Positions 52,289-62,162 of a stretch of DNA of 64,000 nt are shown here, in pieces (within the stretch, counting starts at the first letter, position 1; each line of letters begins with the position of its first letter). A model generated the notes under the pieces. That model made no database searches and was not told the DNA's origin. It saw nothing but the letters and a program-made list of their open reading frames with translations. A program made the translations under genes and the position numbers. Origin of the DNA: JBJXHC01 sp046160825 (lineage in GTDB: Bacteria > Bacteroidota > Ignavibacteria > UBA10030 > UBA6906); assembly GCA_046160825.1 (NCBI GenBank), contig JBJXHC010000118.1, positions 8,767 to 72,766 of the forward strand, read 5' to 3'.

Positions 52289-54985
52289 ATGATTGGTAGT
52301 ACAATTTTGCATTACAAGATTCTCGAGAAGTTAGGCGAAGGAGGAATGGGTGTGGTGTATAAGGCCCACGATACCAAGCTCGACCGTACCGTCGCCCTCA
52401 AATTCCTCCCGGCCCACGCCACAACAACACCGGAAACCATGGCCCGTTTTCTCCAGGAGGCACGTGCTGCGGCAGCGCTGAATCACACCAACATTTGCAC
52501 GGTCTACGGTGTGGACGAGCACGATGGCAGGATGTTCATCTCCATGGAATACATTGATGGCGGGACACTCAGGGGCAGACTTCCGATCCCTGCTATCGCA
52601 GATTTCCTCCCTATCGCTCTCCAGATCGGTGAAGCTCTTCACGAAGCGCACTCAAAGGAAATTGTCCACCGCGATATAAAAGCCGACAACATCATGCTGA
52701 CCTCAAAGGGACAGGTGAAGGTGATGGATTTCGGGCTTGCAAAGCTCAAGGGATCCATGAAGTTGACAAGGACATCCTCGACTGTCGGGACACTTGGATA
52801 CATGGCCCCCGAACAAATCGGCGGTGGGAATGTTGATGCCCGTTCGGATCTCTTTTCTTTCGGTGTGTTGATCTTCGAAATGTTGACTGGCCGCCTCCCA
52901 TTCAAGGGTGAACATGAGGCGGCGATCATTTATTCCATCATGAATGAAGATCCGGAGCCCCTCGTAAAATATCTCCCTGACGCTTCTCCCGAGTTGGTTC
53001 TCCTCGTTTCGAAGGCACTTGAGAAAGATCCGGCTGAGAGATACCAATCGGTTTCGGAAATGCTCGTGGATCTCAGGAGACTCAGAAAGAGTACACCGCG
53101 CGTCTCTCGGCAGTATTCCGTTCAGCAGAGTTCGGCTCATGTACAGGTTCCGTCTTCTGCAGGCGCGCAGACTTCAGACACCGCGTTTCAGACTGGAACC
53201 GCTTCAGGAATATCTCCAAAAACCGGGATGTTGGCGAGAATACCAAAGGCGGGGCTGGTTGCTGTCTTGTTGGTTGCTGCAATTGCGATCATTCTTCTCC
53301 TGACTTTAAAGGATGATCGTGTCCTTCCTTCCATCAGCAATGTACGTATGAGCAGACTAACATCGGCAGGAAATGCCGGTTACGCAACAATCTCGCCGGA
53401 CGGAAAATATGTTGTCTATGTGAAAGGTGAACAGGGCGAAGTAAGTCTCTGGATCCGGCAGGTGGCTTCTGCAACGGATGTGATGGTGATTCCCCCTTCC
53501 GACGTTCTGATCGACGGAACGACATTCTCGAATGATGGAAACTACCTCTACTACACCGCAACCCTTCCGGGTTCCCCTGTGCCGACGGTCTACAGAATGC
53601 CAGTGCTCGGCGGCGCACCACCGCGCAAAATTATTGAGGATGTGGTTGGCTCCGTGACACTCTCACCTGACGACAGCCGCATCGCATTCTTCCGGACGTT
53701 CCCAGCCACAGGGGTAGAGGCGTTGTTCACGGCGAATGCCGACGGCTCCGGCGAAAAGAGCTTGATCCAGAGGGACGGAAAGAACCTCTTCTATCTCTCT
53801 CAAGGAGGCGCCCCGGCCTGGAGCCCCGATGGTTCAGTCATTGCTTGTCCGGCGGGATTGACAACAGATGGATTCAAGGTAAGCATCGTTGTCGTCCCAC
53901 TCGAGAATCCACGTGACATACCAATCACGGAAACATTCTGGCAGGACGTCGGCAGAATTGCATGGTATCCCGACGGGAGCGGGCTCCTCATCTGTTCATC
54001 AACTGAAGGCGAACAGTCACAGATCTCATATGTATCATATCCCGGAGGGGAAGTTTCCAGAATCACCAACGATCTGCTTGCTTACGGTCCGACCAGTCTG
54101 AGCATCACCAAGGACGCTTCGGCCATCGTCAGCGCCCAGACAAGTTCAAGCTCAACCGTAATGGTGGCTCCGGCAGGAGACGGTTCGCGGACACGTGATA
54201 TCACCCGCGGTGCAACACGCCAGGATGGTGGAGGAGGAATTATATGGCTATCCAATCAACAGATGGTGTATTCTTCTCGCAGCGGCAAGGCAATAAATCT
54301 TTGGGTTTCAGATCTTGAAGGAGAGAACGCCAGGCAACTTTCCTTCAGCGCCTCAGTATCGGTCACGCCAGCAGCAAACCCGGGCGGCGGAGAGATTTTC
54401 TATGTCTCCAGAGATGAAAAACTCCCGCACATTTGGAGGATGAAGCTTGATGGAAGCAATCCGGTGAGGATGACGGAATCAGAAGACTATAACCCGGAGG
54501 TCTCGCACGACGGCAAGTGGCTCCTCTTCGATAGCTGGAAGTCGGGAACACGATCCTTGTGGCGAATGCAGATCGACGGAAAGGATACAGCCACTCTCTT
54601 TTGTGCCGGTGCTACACGACCAAAGATTTCTCCCGACGGGCGGTTTGTGGTTTGCCGCTATTATGACGAGGCAGAAAAGAGAGACAGGATGGGACTCCTC
54701 TCCTTCCCGGATGGAAAGCTTGTCACCAAATTCGACCTCCCACTCACAGCGAACGCAGCAGCGTTTCGTTGGGCGCCTGATGGCACATCGATTCATTATG
54801 TTGACACACGCAAAGGGGTCTCCAACGTTTGGGCGTTTGACTACATGAAGAATTCAACCAGACAGGTATCAACCTTCACGTCGGGGCGGATATTCGCATT
54901 CGCCTGGTCGCCGGACGGAAAAAACCTGGCAGTCGCACGCGGCCAAACTACGAGCGATGTGGTTTTGCTTACGATGACACAATAG
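52289..54985 (+). CDS. Membrane Ser/Thr kinase with beta-propeller output
   Basis: This protein of 898 residues, counted from the conserved MIGST start, has a kinase domain (K38, HRD D129), a membrane span at about 322-340 and a propeller. An ATG at 52274 would add five residues (MERKA), but GGAGAG is well spaced for 52289. The propeller is close to that of 8027 (VSLWIRQ, PVLGG and LSPD positions correspond). It is the last kinase of the island; about 120 bp later the acyl-CoA genes resume. Confidence 0.94.
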   Translation: MIGSTILHYKILEKLGEGGMGVVYKAHDTKLDRTVALKFLPAHATTTPETMARFLQEARAAAALNHTNICTVYGVDEHDGRMFISMEYIDGGTLRGRLPIPAIADFLPIALQIGEALHEAHSKEIVHRDIKADNIMLTSKGQVKVMDFGLAKLKGSMKLTRTSSTVGTLGYMAPEQIGGGNVDARSDLFSFGVLIFEMLTGRLPFKGEHEAAIIYSIMNEDPEPLVKYLPDASPELVLLVSKALEKDPAERYQSVSEMLVDLRRLRKSTPRVSRQYSVQQSSAHVQVPSSAGAQTSDTAFQTGTASGISPKTGMLARIPKAGLVAVLLVAAIAIILLLTLKDDRVLPSISNVRMSRLTSAGNAGYATISPDGKYVVYVKGEQGEVSLWIRQVASATDVMVIPPSDVLIDGTTFSNDGNYLYYTATLPGSPVPTVYRMPVLGGAPPRKIIEDVVGSVTLSPDDSRIAFFRTFPATGVEALFTANADGSGEKSLIQRDGKNLFYLSQGGAPAWSPDGSVIACPAGLTTDGFKVSIVVVPLENPRDIPITETFWQDVGRIAWYPDGSGLLICSSTEGEQSQISYVSYPGGEVSRITNDLLAYGPTSLSITKDASAIVSAQTSSSSTVMVAPAGDGSRTRDITRGATRQDGGGGIIWLSNQQMVYSSRSGKAINLWVSDLEGENARQLSFSASVSVTPAANPGGGEIFYVSRDEKLPHIWRMKLDGSNPVRMTESEDYNPEVSHDGKWLLFDSWKSGTRSLWRMQIDGKDTATLFCAGATRPKISPDGRFVVCRYYDEAEKRDRMGLLSFPDGKLVTKFDLPLTANAAAFRWAPDGTSIHYVDTRKGVSNVWAFDYMKNSTRQVSTFTSGRIFAFAWSPDGKNLAVARGQTTSDVVLLTMTQ

Positions 54986-55105
54986 TGATATTATCTCCTA
55001 CAATATTCACCATACGCGTTTCGGCTCACGATGGTTTGATTCTCTCCTCCATTCTCTCTATACTTTTGCACGTAATCCAATCACTGTAACCTTCTTCTTT
55101 CTTAC

Positions 55106-55954
55106 ATGATAAATACTATCGGCATTATCGGCGCGGGCACAATGGGAAGCGGCATCGCGCAAGTATCAGCGATGGCAGGTCTTGATGTTGTACTTCACGA
55201 CGTGTCTGCCGATGTCCTCAAGATTGCAATGGAGAAGATCAAAGAAAGCCTCCGCGGTGGAGTGGATAAGGGGAGACTCACGGCGGAACAGGCAACCAAA
55301 GCACTTGCAGCAATTCATCCGCGCCAGAATTTCGCCGATCTGGCTCACGCCAACTTTATCATCGAAGCTGCGATTGAAGACCTGAACACGAAGAAGGAAC
55401 TTATTTCAAAGCTCGATGCAGTTGTTCGTCCTGATGTTATTCTTGCAACGAATACCTCCTCCCTCTCCGTTACATCAATCGGGGCATTTGCAAGAACACC
55501 GGGAAATGTCGTGGGGATGCACTTCTTCAATCCTCCTCCACTCATGAGGCTCGTCGAAGTTGTCCGTGGTAAATACACCAGCGATGCTGCGATCAAGACA
55601 ACGGTGGACCTCGCCGTTCGGATGAAGAAAACTCCAGTGGTATGCAAAGATACACCCGGGTTCATCGTGAACCGTGTTGCGCGGCCGTTCTACGGCGAGG
55701 CGTTGCGACTCCTCGGCGAGGGCGTTGCCACGGTCGAGGAAATTGACAAGATTGTGCGACTATCGGGCGGATTCAAGATGGGGCCATTTGAATTGATGGA
55801 CCTGATCGGGATCGACATTAACTACTCCGTGACACAATCAGTTTATGAACAGTTCTTTCACGAACCGCGCTTCCGCCCTCATCCCATCCAACGACAAATG
55901 GTGGAAGCCGGCACTCTCGGACGAAAGACAAAGAAGGGATTCTATTCATACTGA
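55106..55954 (+). CDS. 3-hydroxyacyl-CoA dehydrogenase
   Basis: This 282-residue NAD-dependent enzyme would oxidise 3-hydroxyacyl-CoA to 3-ketoacyl-CoA. Its Rossmann motif is GAGTMG (G9-G14), catalytic His139 lies in GMHFFNP and Glu151 in LVEVVRG. The C-terminal dimerisation domain includes DTPGFIVNRVARP and GGFKMGPFELMDLIG. Length fits the single-function hydroxybutyryl-CoA/PaaH-type enzymes. Its stop overlaps the next gene's ATG (TGATG). Confidence 0.95.
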   Translation: MINTIGIIGAGTMGSGIAQVSAMAGLDVVLHDVSADVLKIAMEKIKESLRGGVDKGRLTAEQATKALAAIHPRQNFADLAHANFIIEAAIEDLNTKKELISKLDAVVRPDVILATNTSSLSVTSIGAFARTPGNVVGMHFFNPPPLMRLVEVVRGKYTSDAAIKTTVDLAVRMKKTPVVCKDTPGFIVNRVARPFYGEALRLLGEGVATVEEIDKIVRLSGGFKMGPFELMDLIGIDINYSVTQSVYEQFFHEPRFRPHPIQRQMVEAGTLGRKTKKGFYSY

Positions 55955-56682
55955 TGAGCGCAATCTGCATTCTCGGTGAATCACCTCTCGTGCAAGAGTA
56001 TGCGACGCTGGCGCTCGCCAATGGTCACGCGGTCTCGGCACGCGTAAACACACGTCCTTCACCCCTACCTAAGGGTGTGAAGAAAACTGCTCGACCGATG
56101 AAATCGGCCGTGATTGCATTCGAACTTACCAACACCTCCCGGGATACAAAAAGAAAGAATATCGTTGAGTTGGACAAAGTCCTGCCGGCCTGTACGCCAA
56201 TTCTCTCATCTTCGGTAACAGTGACCTTGGCGGAACAGTCCGGCTGGGTAAAGCACCCGCAACGACTCATTGGCATCGGAGCTCTTCCTTCTTTGTTGGA
56301 CGGTCAGCTCGTTGAATTGGTGGCACCTATAGCGAATGGGGAGAGTGTGTTGCATCACGCGCAGGAGTTCATCAGGAACCTTGGCAAGGAATCCGTAGTT
56401 GTGAAGGATAGCGTGGGAATGGTTATGCCAAGAATTCTCTGTATGCTTGCTAACGAGGCCTATTTTGCAATGATGGAAAATGTGGCACCTGGATCCGAAA
56501 TCGATACCGCCATGAAACTTGGGACAAATTACCCGCGTGGACCAGTGGACTGGGCAGACAGGATGGGAATTGGACAGGTGTTTGCGGTGATTACTTCGCT
56601 ATTTGCCGCATTTGGGGAGGATCGTTACCGTCCTGCCCCCCTGCTTCGACAAATGTCTCTGGCCAACCAACGAAGCGACTGA
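55954..56682 (+). CDS. Diverged 3-hydroxyacyl-CoA dehydrogenase-like protein
   Basis: This 242-residue protein starts AICILGESPLVQEYA, where a Rossmann GxGxxG is expected but missing. Its C-terminal region (KDSVGMVMPRILCMLANEAYFAMMENVA and GTNYPRGPVDWADRMG) matches the C-terminal domain of 3-hydroxyacyl-CoA dehydrogenases. NAD binding is doubtful. The overlap with the true dehydrogenase upstream suggests a subunit or accessory role (inference). Confidence 0.82.
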   Translation: MSAICILGESPLVQEYATLALANGHAVSARVNTRPSPLPKGVKKTARPMKSAVIAFELTNTSRDTKRKNIVELDKVLPACTPILSSSVTVTLAEQSGWVKHPQRLIGIGALPSLLDGQLVELVAPIANGESVLHHAQEFIRNLGKESVVVKDSVGMVMPRILCMLANEAYFAMMENVAPGSEIDTAMKLGTNYPRGPVDWADRMGIGQVFAVITSLFAAFGEDRYRPAPLLRQMSLANQRSD

Positions 56683-56758
56683 AGTCAGTCCATTGCATCT
56701 TGATGTTTCTTCTCATTATATTACTACCAGTTCTGAACCATAAAGAGGCGATATAGAC

Positions 56759-57454
56759 ATGAACAGAATTTCAATCGTACTCACGATGACACTCCTAGGA
56801 GCCGTGGTTGCCTTCAGCCAACCGCGATTGGAGATTGTTGAGGGAACAAAGTTCGACTTTGGGACAATCAGCAAGGGGAACAAGGTTGAGCGGAAGTTGA
56901 CCCTGAAGAACGTCGGTACCGAAACACTGGAAGTTAGCAAGGTTGATGTCTCATGTGGCTGCACCGGCACAATTATTTCCGAGAAGAGCATCAAGCCCCA
57001 AGCTACGGGCACAGTCCTGATCACGTTTGACTCGAAGAACTTCAGCGGACGCGTGCATAAGAGTGTCACGATTCACTCGAATGCTGAGGGCGCGGCAACA
57101 ATGATGGTGGATTTTGAGGCAGAGGTTATTGAAGAAATCTCGGTGACGCCGGCCCACATCTGGTTTCAGGATGCAAAAGTCGGAGCAGTAAGCACCGCAA
57201 CACTTACCGTAAAGAACCAGGGAAAAACGGCACTCACGTTAACCGAAGCGAAAACCCAGCTGGAAGGTTTCACGCTGAAGTTGCCGAACACTCCGATTGC
57301 GCCCGGGAAATCTGCACAGATCGTAGCCGAATTCAAACCCACTGCCAAGCGTGCTGTGTTGAGTGACGGCGTGTTTCTGACAACGAACAGCAATTCACAA
57401 CCACAGATTTATATTCAGATCTATGGCGCGGTGAAAGAGTTCAAGTTCGAGTAG
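56759..57454 (+). CDS. Exported DUF1573-domain protein
   Basis: This 231-residue protein has a short signal peptide (ISIVLTMTLLGAVVAFSQ, about 3-20). DUF1573/ASPM-SPD-2-Hydin-like beta domains follow: FDFGTISKGNKVERKLTLKN (about 31-50) with SCGCTGTI near 64-71, and a second Ig-like unit from about 130 to 225. Such domains are common in periplasmic or surface proteins of Bacteroidota; function unknown. A clear terminator follows. Confidence 0.88.
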   Translation: MNRISIVLTMTLLGAVVAFSQPRLEIVEGTKFDFGTISKGNKVERKLTLKNVGTETLEVSKVDVSCGCTGTIISEKSIKPQATGTVLITFDSKNFSGRVHKSVTIHSNAEGAATMMVDFEAEVIEEISVTPAHIWFQDAKVGAVSTATLTVKNQGKTALTLTEAKTQLEGFTLKLPNTPIAPGKSAQIVAEFKPTAKRAVLSDGVFLTTNSNSQPQIYIQIYGAVKEFKFE

Positions 57455-57474
57455 GCTTGCCGTTGAGTTTACGC

Positions 57475-57507
57475 AAGGGGACGAGTATTGATCTTGTCCC
57501 CTTTTTT
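57475..57507 (+). terminator. Rho-independent terminator
   Basis: AAGGGGAC (57475-57482) pairs with GTCCCCTT (57496-57503) across a 13-nt loop and is followed by a T run. It ends the unit containing the dehydrogenase, its relative and the DUF1573 gene. Confidence 0.85.
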
Positions 57508-57594
57508 ATTGCAACCGTTGCTTCTTGAGATGAAACCGGTATATTTATCGCCGCAAGATATTCTCCTTACACCCTTCCATTTTTCGGTAATCGT

Positions 57595-58803
57595 ATGATC
57601 CATCAACGCAATGCGGTAATTGTCTGTGCGCTTCGTACACCGATCGGCAAGTATGGTGGCGTGTTACGCGACGTTCGCCCTGATGATCTTGGCGCGATTG
57701 TCATCAAAGCGTTGGTTGAGAAATCGGGCATCGACCCGGCGACAATTGATGACGTAATGTGGGGATGTGCGAATCAGGCTGGAGAAGATAATCGCAACAT
57801 TGGACGAATGAGTACACTACTCGCAGGACTTCCCCACTCCGTTCCCGCCAGCACCATCAACCGTCTATGTGCATCAAGCCTCGACTGTATCATTCAGGCA
57901 GCGCGCGCGGTATGGTCCGGCGATGCCGAGGTATTGATTGCCGGCGGGGTTGAAAGCATGAGCCGGGCCCCCTATTCGATTCCAAAGAACCCTTCCGGTT
58001 CGTTTGGTAACGTCACGGCCTATGACACAGCACTCGGCTGGCGCTATCCTAATCCAAAGATGAAAGAGATGTTTCCGCTGGAAAGCATGGGGGAAACGGC
58101 CGAGAATGTCGCGGAGAAATACCACATTAGCAGAGCCGAGCAGGATGAGTTTGCCCTTGCAAGCCACAAGAAAGCCGTTGCTGCACAAGAGCGCGGAATG
58201 TTTCGAGATGAGATTGTACAGGTAAAAATACGTGACAAGAAGGATCATATCGCGATTGTTGACAAGGATGAGGGTCCGCGTACAGATGCTACGATGGAGC
58301 GGTTATCGGGATTAGAGCCAGTGTTTCGCAAAGGCGGCTCTGTGACGGCAGGAAACTCATCCTCACTTAATGATGGAGCGGCGGCCATCCTGGTGATGCA
58401 AGAAGAGAAAGCAGTCTCGCTCGGACTACAACCTCTTGCAAGAATTGTCACAACGGGAATTGTTGGCGTCGACCCACGCTTCATGGGAATCGGGCCTGTG
58501 CCGGCGTCGCGGAAAGCACTGGCAAAAGCGGGATTGTCCATCACCGATATTGATGTTATCGAACTAAATGAAGCCTTTGCAGCCCAAGCACTGGCTGTTG
58601 CACGCGATTTACAAATTCCTTTACCGAAACTGAATCCTCAAGGGGGAGCGATTGCTCTCGGCCATCCTCTCGGATGTAGCGGTGCTCGCATAACCACTAC
58701 TCTCATCCATCAACTCAAGCGACAGAGTTCGCGGTATGGAATGGCAACGATGTGTGTTGGTGTAGGTCAAGGGGTTGCCGTCATCGTTGAGAATGTCACA
58801 TAG
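57595..58803 (+). CDS. Acetyl-CoA acyltransferase (thiolase, PaaJ/PcaF-like)
   Basis: This 402-residue thiolase would cleave 3-ketoacyl-CoA with CoA. The nucleophile is C92 in NRLCASSLD, with H357 in GHPLG and C387 in MCVGVGQG. The N-terminal GEDNRNIGRMSTLLAGLP stretch is typical of 3-oxoadipyl-CoA thiolases (PaaJ/PcaF), although general fatty-acid thiolases share much of it. With the two crotonases at the left end and the dehydrogenase at 55106 it could complete a beta-oxidation-like or lower phenylacetate pathway. Confidence 0.94.
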   Translation: MIHQRNAVIVCALRTPIGKYGGVLRDVRPDDLGAIVIKALVEKSGIDPATIDDVMWGCANQAGEDNRNIGRMSTLLAGLPHSVPASTINRLCASSLDCIIQAARAVWSGDAEVLIAGGVESMSRAPYSIPKNPSGSFGNVTAYDTALGWRYPNPKMKEMFPLESMGETAENVAEKYHISRAEQDEFALASHKKAVAAQERGMFRDEIVQVKIRDKKDHIAIVDKDEGPRTDATMERLSGLEPVFRKGGSVTAGNSSSLNDGAAAILVMQEEKAVSLGLQPLARIVTTGIVGVDPRFMGIGPVPASRKALAKAGLSITDIDVIELNEAFAAQALAVARDLQIPLPKLNPQGGAIALGHPLGCSGARITTTLIHQLKRQSSRYGMATMCVGVGQGVAVIVENVT

Positions 58804-58809
58804 ACTTTT

Positions 58810-58858
58810 GACCGGTGATTGAAGTCACTGATGTAAGCCGCAGGCCGGTCATTTTTTT
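58810..58858 (+). terminator. Probable rho-independent terminator
   Basis: GACCGG (58810-58815) pairs with CCGGTC (58845-58850), followed by seven Ts. An inner GTGA/TCAC stem shortens the long loop. It lies directly after the thiolase stop. Confidence 0.65.
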
Positions 58859-59240
58859 GATGCCGGTCAGATTCTGAAGTATTTTCTTTTCCCTCCCCGA
58901 ATCTTTTCCTTTGAACCCATGAAACGTATTTGTATATTCGAATAGTAATTTTATGGTGATCCGTCTCTTCCCCAGAGACGAACGAGTGATTACCCCCACT
59001 TCACGTAAAACAACTATTCAATTGTCCATTTGATAACGTCAGGGGATGTGGCGTTACATTTACCTTCGATTAAAAGGTCTCATTGATTCTTGATAGACAG
59101 TTCAAACGGAAAAATCTCTGTGTTGACAACCTTTTAGGTCTGCTCGCTGTGTGCGAGTTGGCAATGCAATATCGACAGGATTCATGTTCAACTCATTTCA
59201 ACTCATACAATACATCACAACCAACTATAGGGGGTTTCAT
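58859..59240. other. Intergenic region upstream of the surface-protein gene
   Basis: About 380 bp with no supported gene. A TTG (58911) and TATATTCG (58933-58940), 19 bp apart, resemble the Bacteroidota promoter pattern TTTG/TAnnTTTG; this is weak. A TTGACA at 59123-59128 has no good partner. AGGGGG lies before the ATG at 59241. No RNA gene was recognised. Confidence 0.4.
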
Positions 59241-62117
59241 ATGAACACGCTACAGTCTACTGTGAGAGTGTGTGTCATGGCACTGTTGTGCATGACCGTA
59301 CTCTTTGCAAATGTGGCGCTTGCTGATGGCACCGAAACACTCGGAGCAACATCAGTAGCAACAGGTTCGGGCTTTGTCGCAGCCGGAGTCGGGCTGACAC
59401 AGGGCCAGCCTGGTATCATCAATATCAATGTCCCGGTCGGCGCAACAGTAAAGCAAGTATTGCTGTACTGGGAAGGACAGAATTTCTCGGCCGCCGGCGA
59501 CGAGACGATCGAAGTCAATGCCACCGAAGTGACCGGAACTTTGATTGGTGGACCGACACTGTTCTTTCTTACAAACGGTGTTACCCCGACCTATAGCACA
59601 ACATTCCGTGCTGATATTACGGCGATGAACGTCGTCAATCCCGGAGCCAACGCAATTTCTGTCGGTGGATTGGTCTATGATCGCGCGGCGAATGGCGCAG
59701 GTATCTACGTTGTGTACGATGATGGTACAGGCGCAACAATTCAATTACGCGATGGAAATGATTGTATTTACAAGTTCTTTGCGTCTCCCTTGGATGTAAG
59801 CGATGCACAGACTTACACCTTTGCAGCATCATCAAGCGCGCGTGTTGCAACACTTTCCATGTTCTCCTCCAGCGTTGAAGGAACGGTTTCAACAGGCGGC
59901 ACGCAGCGCCCGAACAGAGTCAGGATTACCGTTGGCGCAGTGGTAACGGATTATGACAATGTTCTCAATAGCAATGACGGCGAGGAATGGGATACTTTTA
60001 CAATGAGTATCAATATTCCAGCCGGTGAAACATCGGTCACCGTCGAGTCTATTTCCGGTCCCGATGGAGATGAAGACCCAAATACGGAGATTCCACGTCC
60101 GGCATCATTCACATGGATAGCATCATCATTGTCGGTTCCTTGTGCCGGTCTCATTGGAGATTTTGTGTGGAAGGATCTTAACTGCGACGGCATCCAGGAT
60201 GCTGGTGAACCTGGTATTGCAAACGTGACAGTGAAATTACTTGATGGCAGCAGCAACGTCATCGCAACAACAACCACAGACGCAAACGGCTACTATGAAT
60301 TCAGCGGCCTTTGTGAAGCATGTTACACCGTCGTCGTCGATGAAACAACCCTCCCGGCAGGATATACACCGACGACATGCAGTAACGACGCGGGTATTGC
60401 AAACAACAGCAACTGCAGCCCGGCGCCGGTATGCTTGACAACATCCACAAGCGAAGACCGTACAATTGACTTTGGTTACTGCGCCCCACCGGAATGCTCG
60501 GGCAAGATTGGTGACAAAGTCTGGAAGGATGTTGATTGCGACGGTTACCAGGATAGCGGTGAACCGGGTATTGCAGGCGTTAAAATATATCTGTTGAACG
60601 GCAACACGAACGCAGTTCTCGATTCGACCGTTACAGATGCAAACGGTTATTACTACTTCAATAACCTCTGCGCCGGATGCTACAAGATCAAGGTCAATAC
60701 CTCGACCCTGCCGACCGGTTACACTGCAACAACATGCAGCAACAGCTCAACAAGCGGTACCAACAGCAACTGTAGTCCTGCAACAGTAGTGCTGAGCACG
60801 AACTCCAGCACGAACCTGACCATCGACTTCGGTTATTGCCCGCCGCCGGTATGTTCCGGTAAGATCGGTGACCGCGTGTGGAAGGATAAGGATTGCGATG
60901 GATGCCAGGATAGCAATGAGCCCGGTATTGCGGGTGTGAAGGTGTATCTGCTCAATGGCAATACTAACGCCGTTCTTGATTCCACCGTTACTGACGCAAA
61001 TGGTTACTACTACTTCAGAAACCTCTGCGCCGGTTGCTACAAAATCAAGGTGGATACTTCAACACTACCAACAGGCTATACGGCGACAACCTGTAGCAAC
61101 AGCTCAACAAGCGGTACCAACAGTAATTGCAGCCCGGCAACAGTTGTGCTGAGTTCCAATTCCAAGGTTGATCTCACGATCGACTTCGGATACTGTCCGC
61201 CACCACCGTGCGTTCCTGTGACATTTACCTTCTGCGGAAGCACGTCAACCTGTGGAACAGCGGGCAACATTCGCACCTTCACGGTCAACGGCATCTCTGT
61301 CAAGGTGAGTGCATTCAGCCGACTGAAGACCTCAGCGACCTGGGACAAGGCGTACCTTGGTCTCTACAGCTATGGCTTCGGCGTTACTGACAAGTACGAA
61401 GGTGACGGCGGATCCAACAAACACCGTGTGGATAATATCGACAAGAACAATTACGTCATGTTTGAGTTCTCCACTCCTGTCACGATCACCAAGGCATATC
61501 TGGATGCAGTGCTGCAGGATAGCGACATCTCTGTGTGGTACGGGACATTCGCATCGCCATACACCAACCACTTGAATCTGAGTGACGCTGTACTGGGTAG
61601 CATGGTGACCGAGCAGAATACCACGACAAGCAGCAGCGCTCGTTGGGCAACATTCAATGGTGGACAAGTCACTGCCAATGTTCTGGTTATCGCGGCCGAT
61701 GTCATGGACACGAATCCAGAAGACTGGTTCAAGATCAGGAAGATCGAAATTTCCTGTCCGACTGGACCATCCGGAGCGGCAAATTCCGGAACACCAGAAG
61801 ACGAGACCGGTGATGAGACCACGACCGAGATCACACCTGCAACGTATCAGTTGATGCAGAACTACCCGAATCCGTTCAATCCGACAACCGAGATTTACTT
61901 TGAATTGCCGGAACGGGCAGCAACAACACTGAAGATATACAATTCGTTGGGCCAGGAAATCAAGACCCTGGTTGACGGCGACCTTGAAGCCGGTGTCCAT
62001 GCCATGCAGTGGGATGCCACCGATAACACGGGTCGTAACGTCAGCAGCGGCGTGTACTTCTATGTGTTGCGATCCAACGACTTCACTTCGATGAAGAAGA
62101 TGAGTCTATTGAAGTAG
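59241..62117 (+). CDS. Secreted SdrD-B-repeat surface protein with type IX sorting domain
   Basis: This 958-residue protein begins with a signal peptide (about 1-28, ending VALADG). An N-terminal domain (about 30-295, KQVLLYWEGQNFS, VYDRAANGAGIYVVYDDGT) resembles DUF3344. Three SdrD-B-like repeats (about 300-655) follow, each with a WKDxxCDGxQDxxEPGI start and DANGYYxF core rich in Cys. A choice-of-anchor-like beta domain (about 655-860) comes next. The C-terminal sorting domain (about 868-958) contains NYPNPFNPTTEI and SSGVYFYVL. The family is exported by the type IX system. I prefer this ATG (AGGGGG upstream) over the in-frame GTG at 59151. Confidence 0.93.
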   Translation: MNTLQSTVRVCVMALLCMTVLFANVALADGTETLGATSVATGSGFVAAGVGLTQGQPGIININVPVGATVKQVLLYWEGQNFSAAGDETIEVNATEVTGTLIGGPTLFFLTNGVTPTYSTTFRADITAMNVVNPGANAISVGGLVYDRAANGAGIYVVYDDGTGATIQLRDGNDCIYKFFASPLDVSDAQTYTFAASSSARVATLSMFSSSVEGTVSTGGTQRPNRVRITVGAVVTDYDNVLNSNDGEEWDTFTMSINIPAGETSVTVESISGPDGDEDPNTEIPRPASFTWIASSLSVPCAGLIGDFVWKDLNCDGIQDAGEPGIANVTVKLLDGSSNVIATTTTDANGYYEFSGLCEACYTVVVDETTLPAGYTPTTCSNDAGIANNSNCSPAPVCLTTSTSEDRTIDFGYCAPPECSGKIGDKVWKDVDCDGYQDSGEPGIAGVKIYLLNGNTNAVLDSTVTDANGYYYFNNLCAGCYKIKVNTSTLPTGYTATTCSNSSTSGTNSNCSPATVVLSTNSSTNLTIDFGYCPPPVCSGKIGDRVWKDKDCDGCQDSNEPGIAGVKVYLLNGNTNAVLDSTVTDANGYYYFRNLCAGCYKIKVDTSTLPTGYTATTCSNSSTSGTNSNCSPATVVLSSNSKVDLTIDFGYCPPPPCVPVTFTFCGSTSTCGTAGNIRTFTVNGISVKVSAFSRLKTSATWDKAYLGLYSYGFGVTDKYEGDGGSNKHRVDNIDKNNYVMFEFSTPVTITKAYLDAVLQDSDISVWYGTFASPYTNHLNLSDAVLGSMVTEQNTTTSSSARWATFNGGQVTANVLVIAADVMDTNPEDWFKIRKIEISCPTGPSGAANSGTPEDETGDETTTEITPATYQLMQNYPNPFNPTTEIYFELPERAATTLKIYNSLGQEIKTLVDGDLEAGVHAMQWDATDNTGRNVSSGVYFYVLRSNDFTSMKKMSLLK

Positions 62118-62162
62118 CAAAACTGCTGAGAGGGATTCTTACTCTCAGGTAACGATTCTACA

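Noticed and set aside
59123..59150. TTGACA as a sigma-70 promoter
   Set aside because: No AT-rich -10 box at the right distance, and Bacteroidota promoters differ from this consensus.
59151..59240. GTG start for the surface protein
   Set aside because: The signal peptide begins at the ATG at 59241, which has AGGGGG upstream and matches the paralogue's start.
60500..61200. CRISPR-like or satellite repeat
   Set aside because: The periodicity is that of protein repeats of about 118 codons in an open frame, not short direct repeats with unique spacers.
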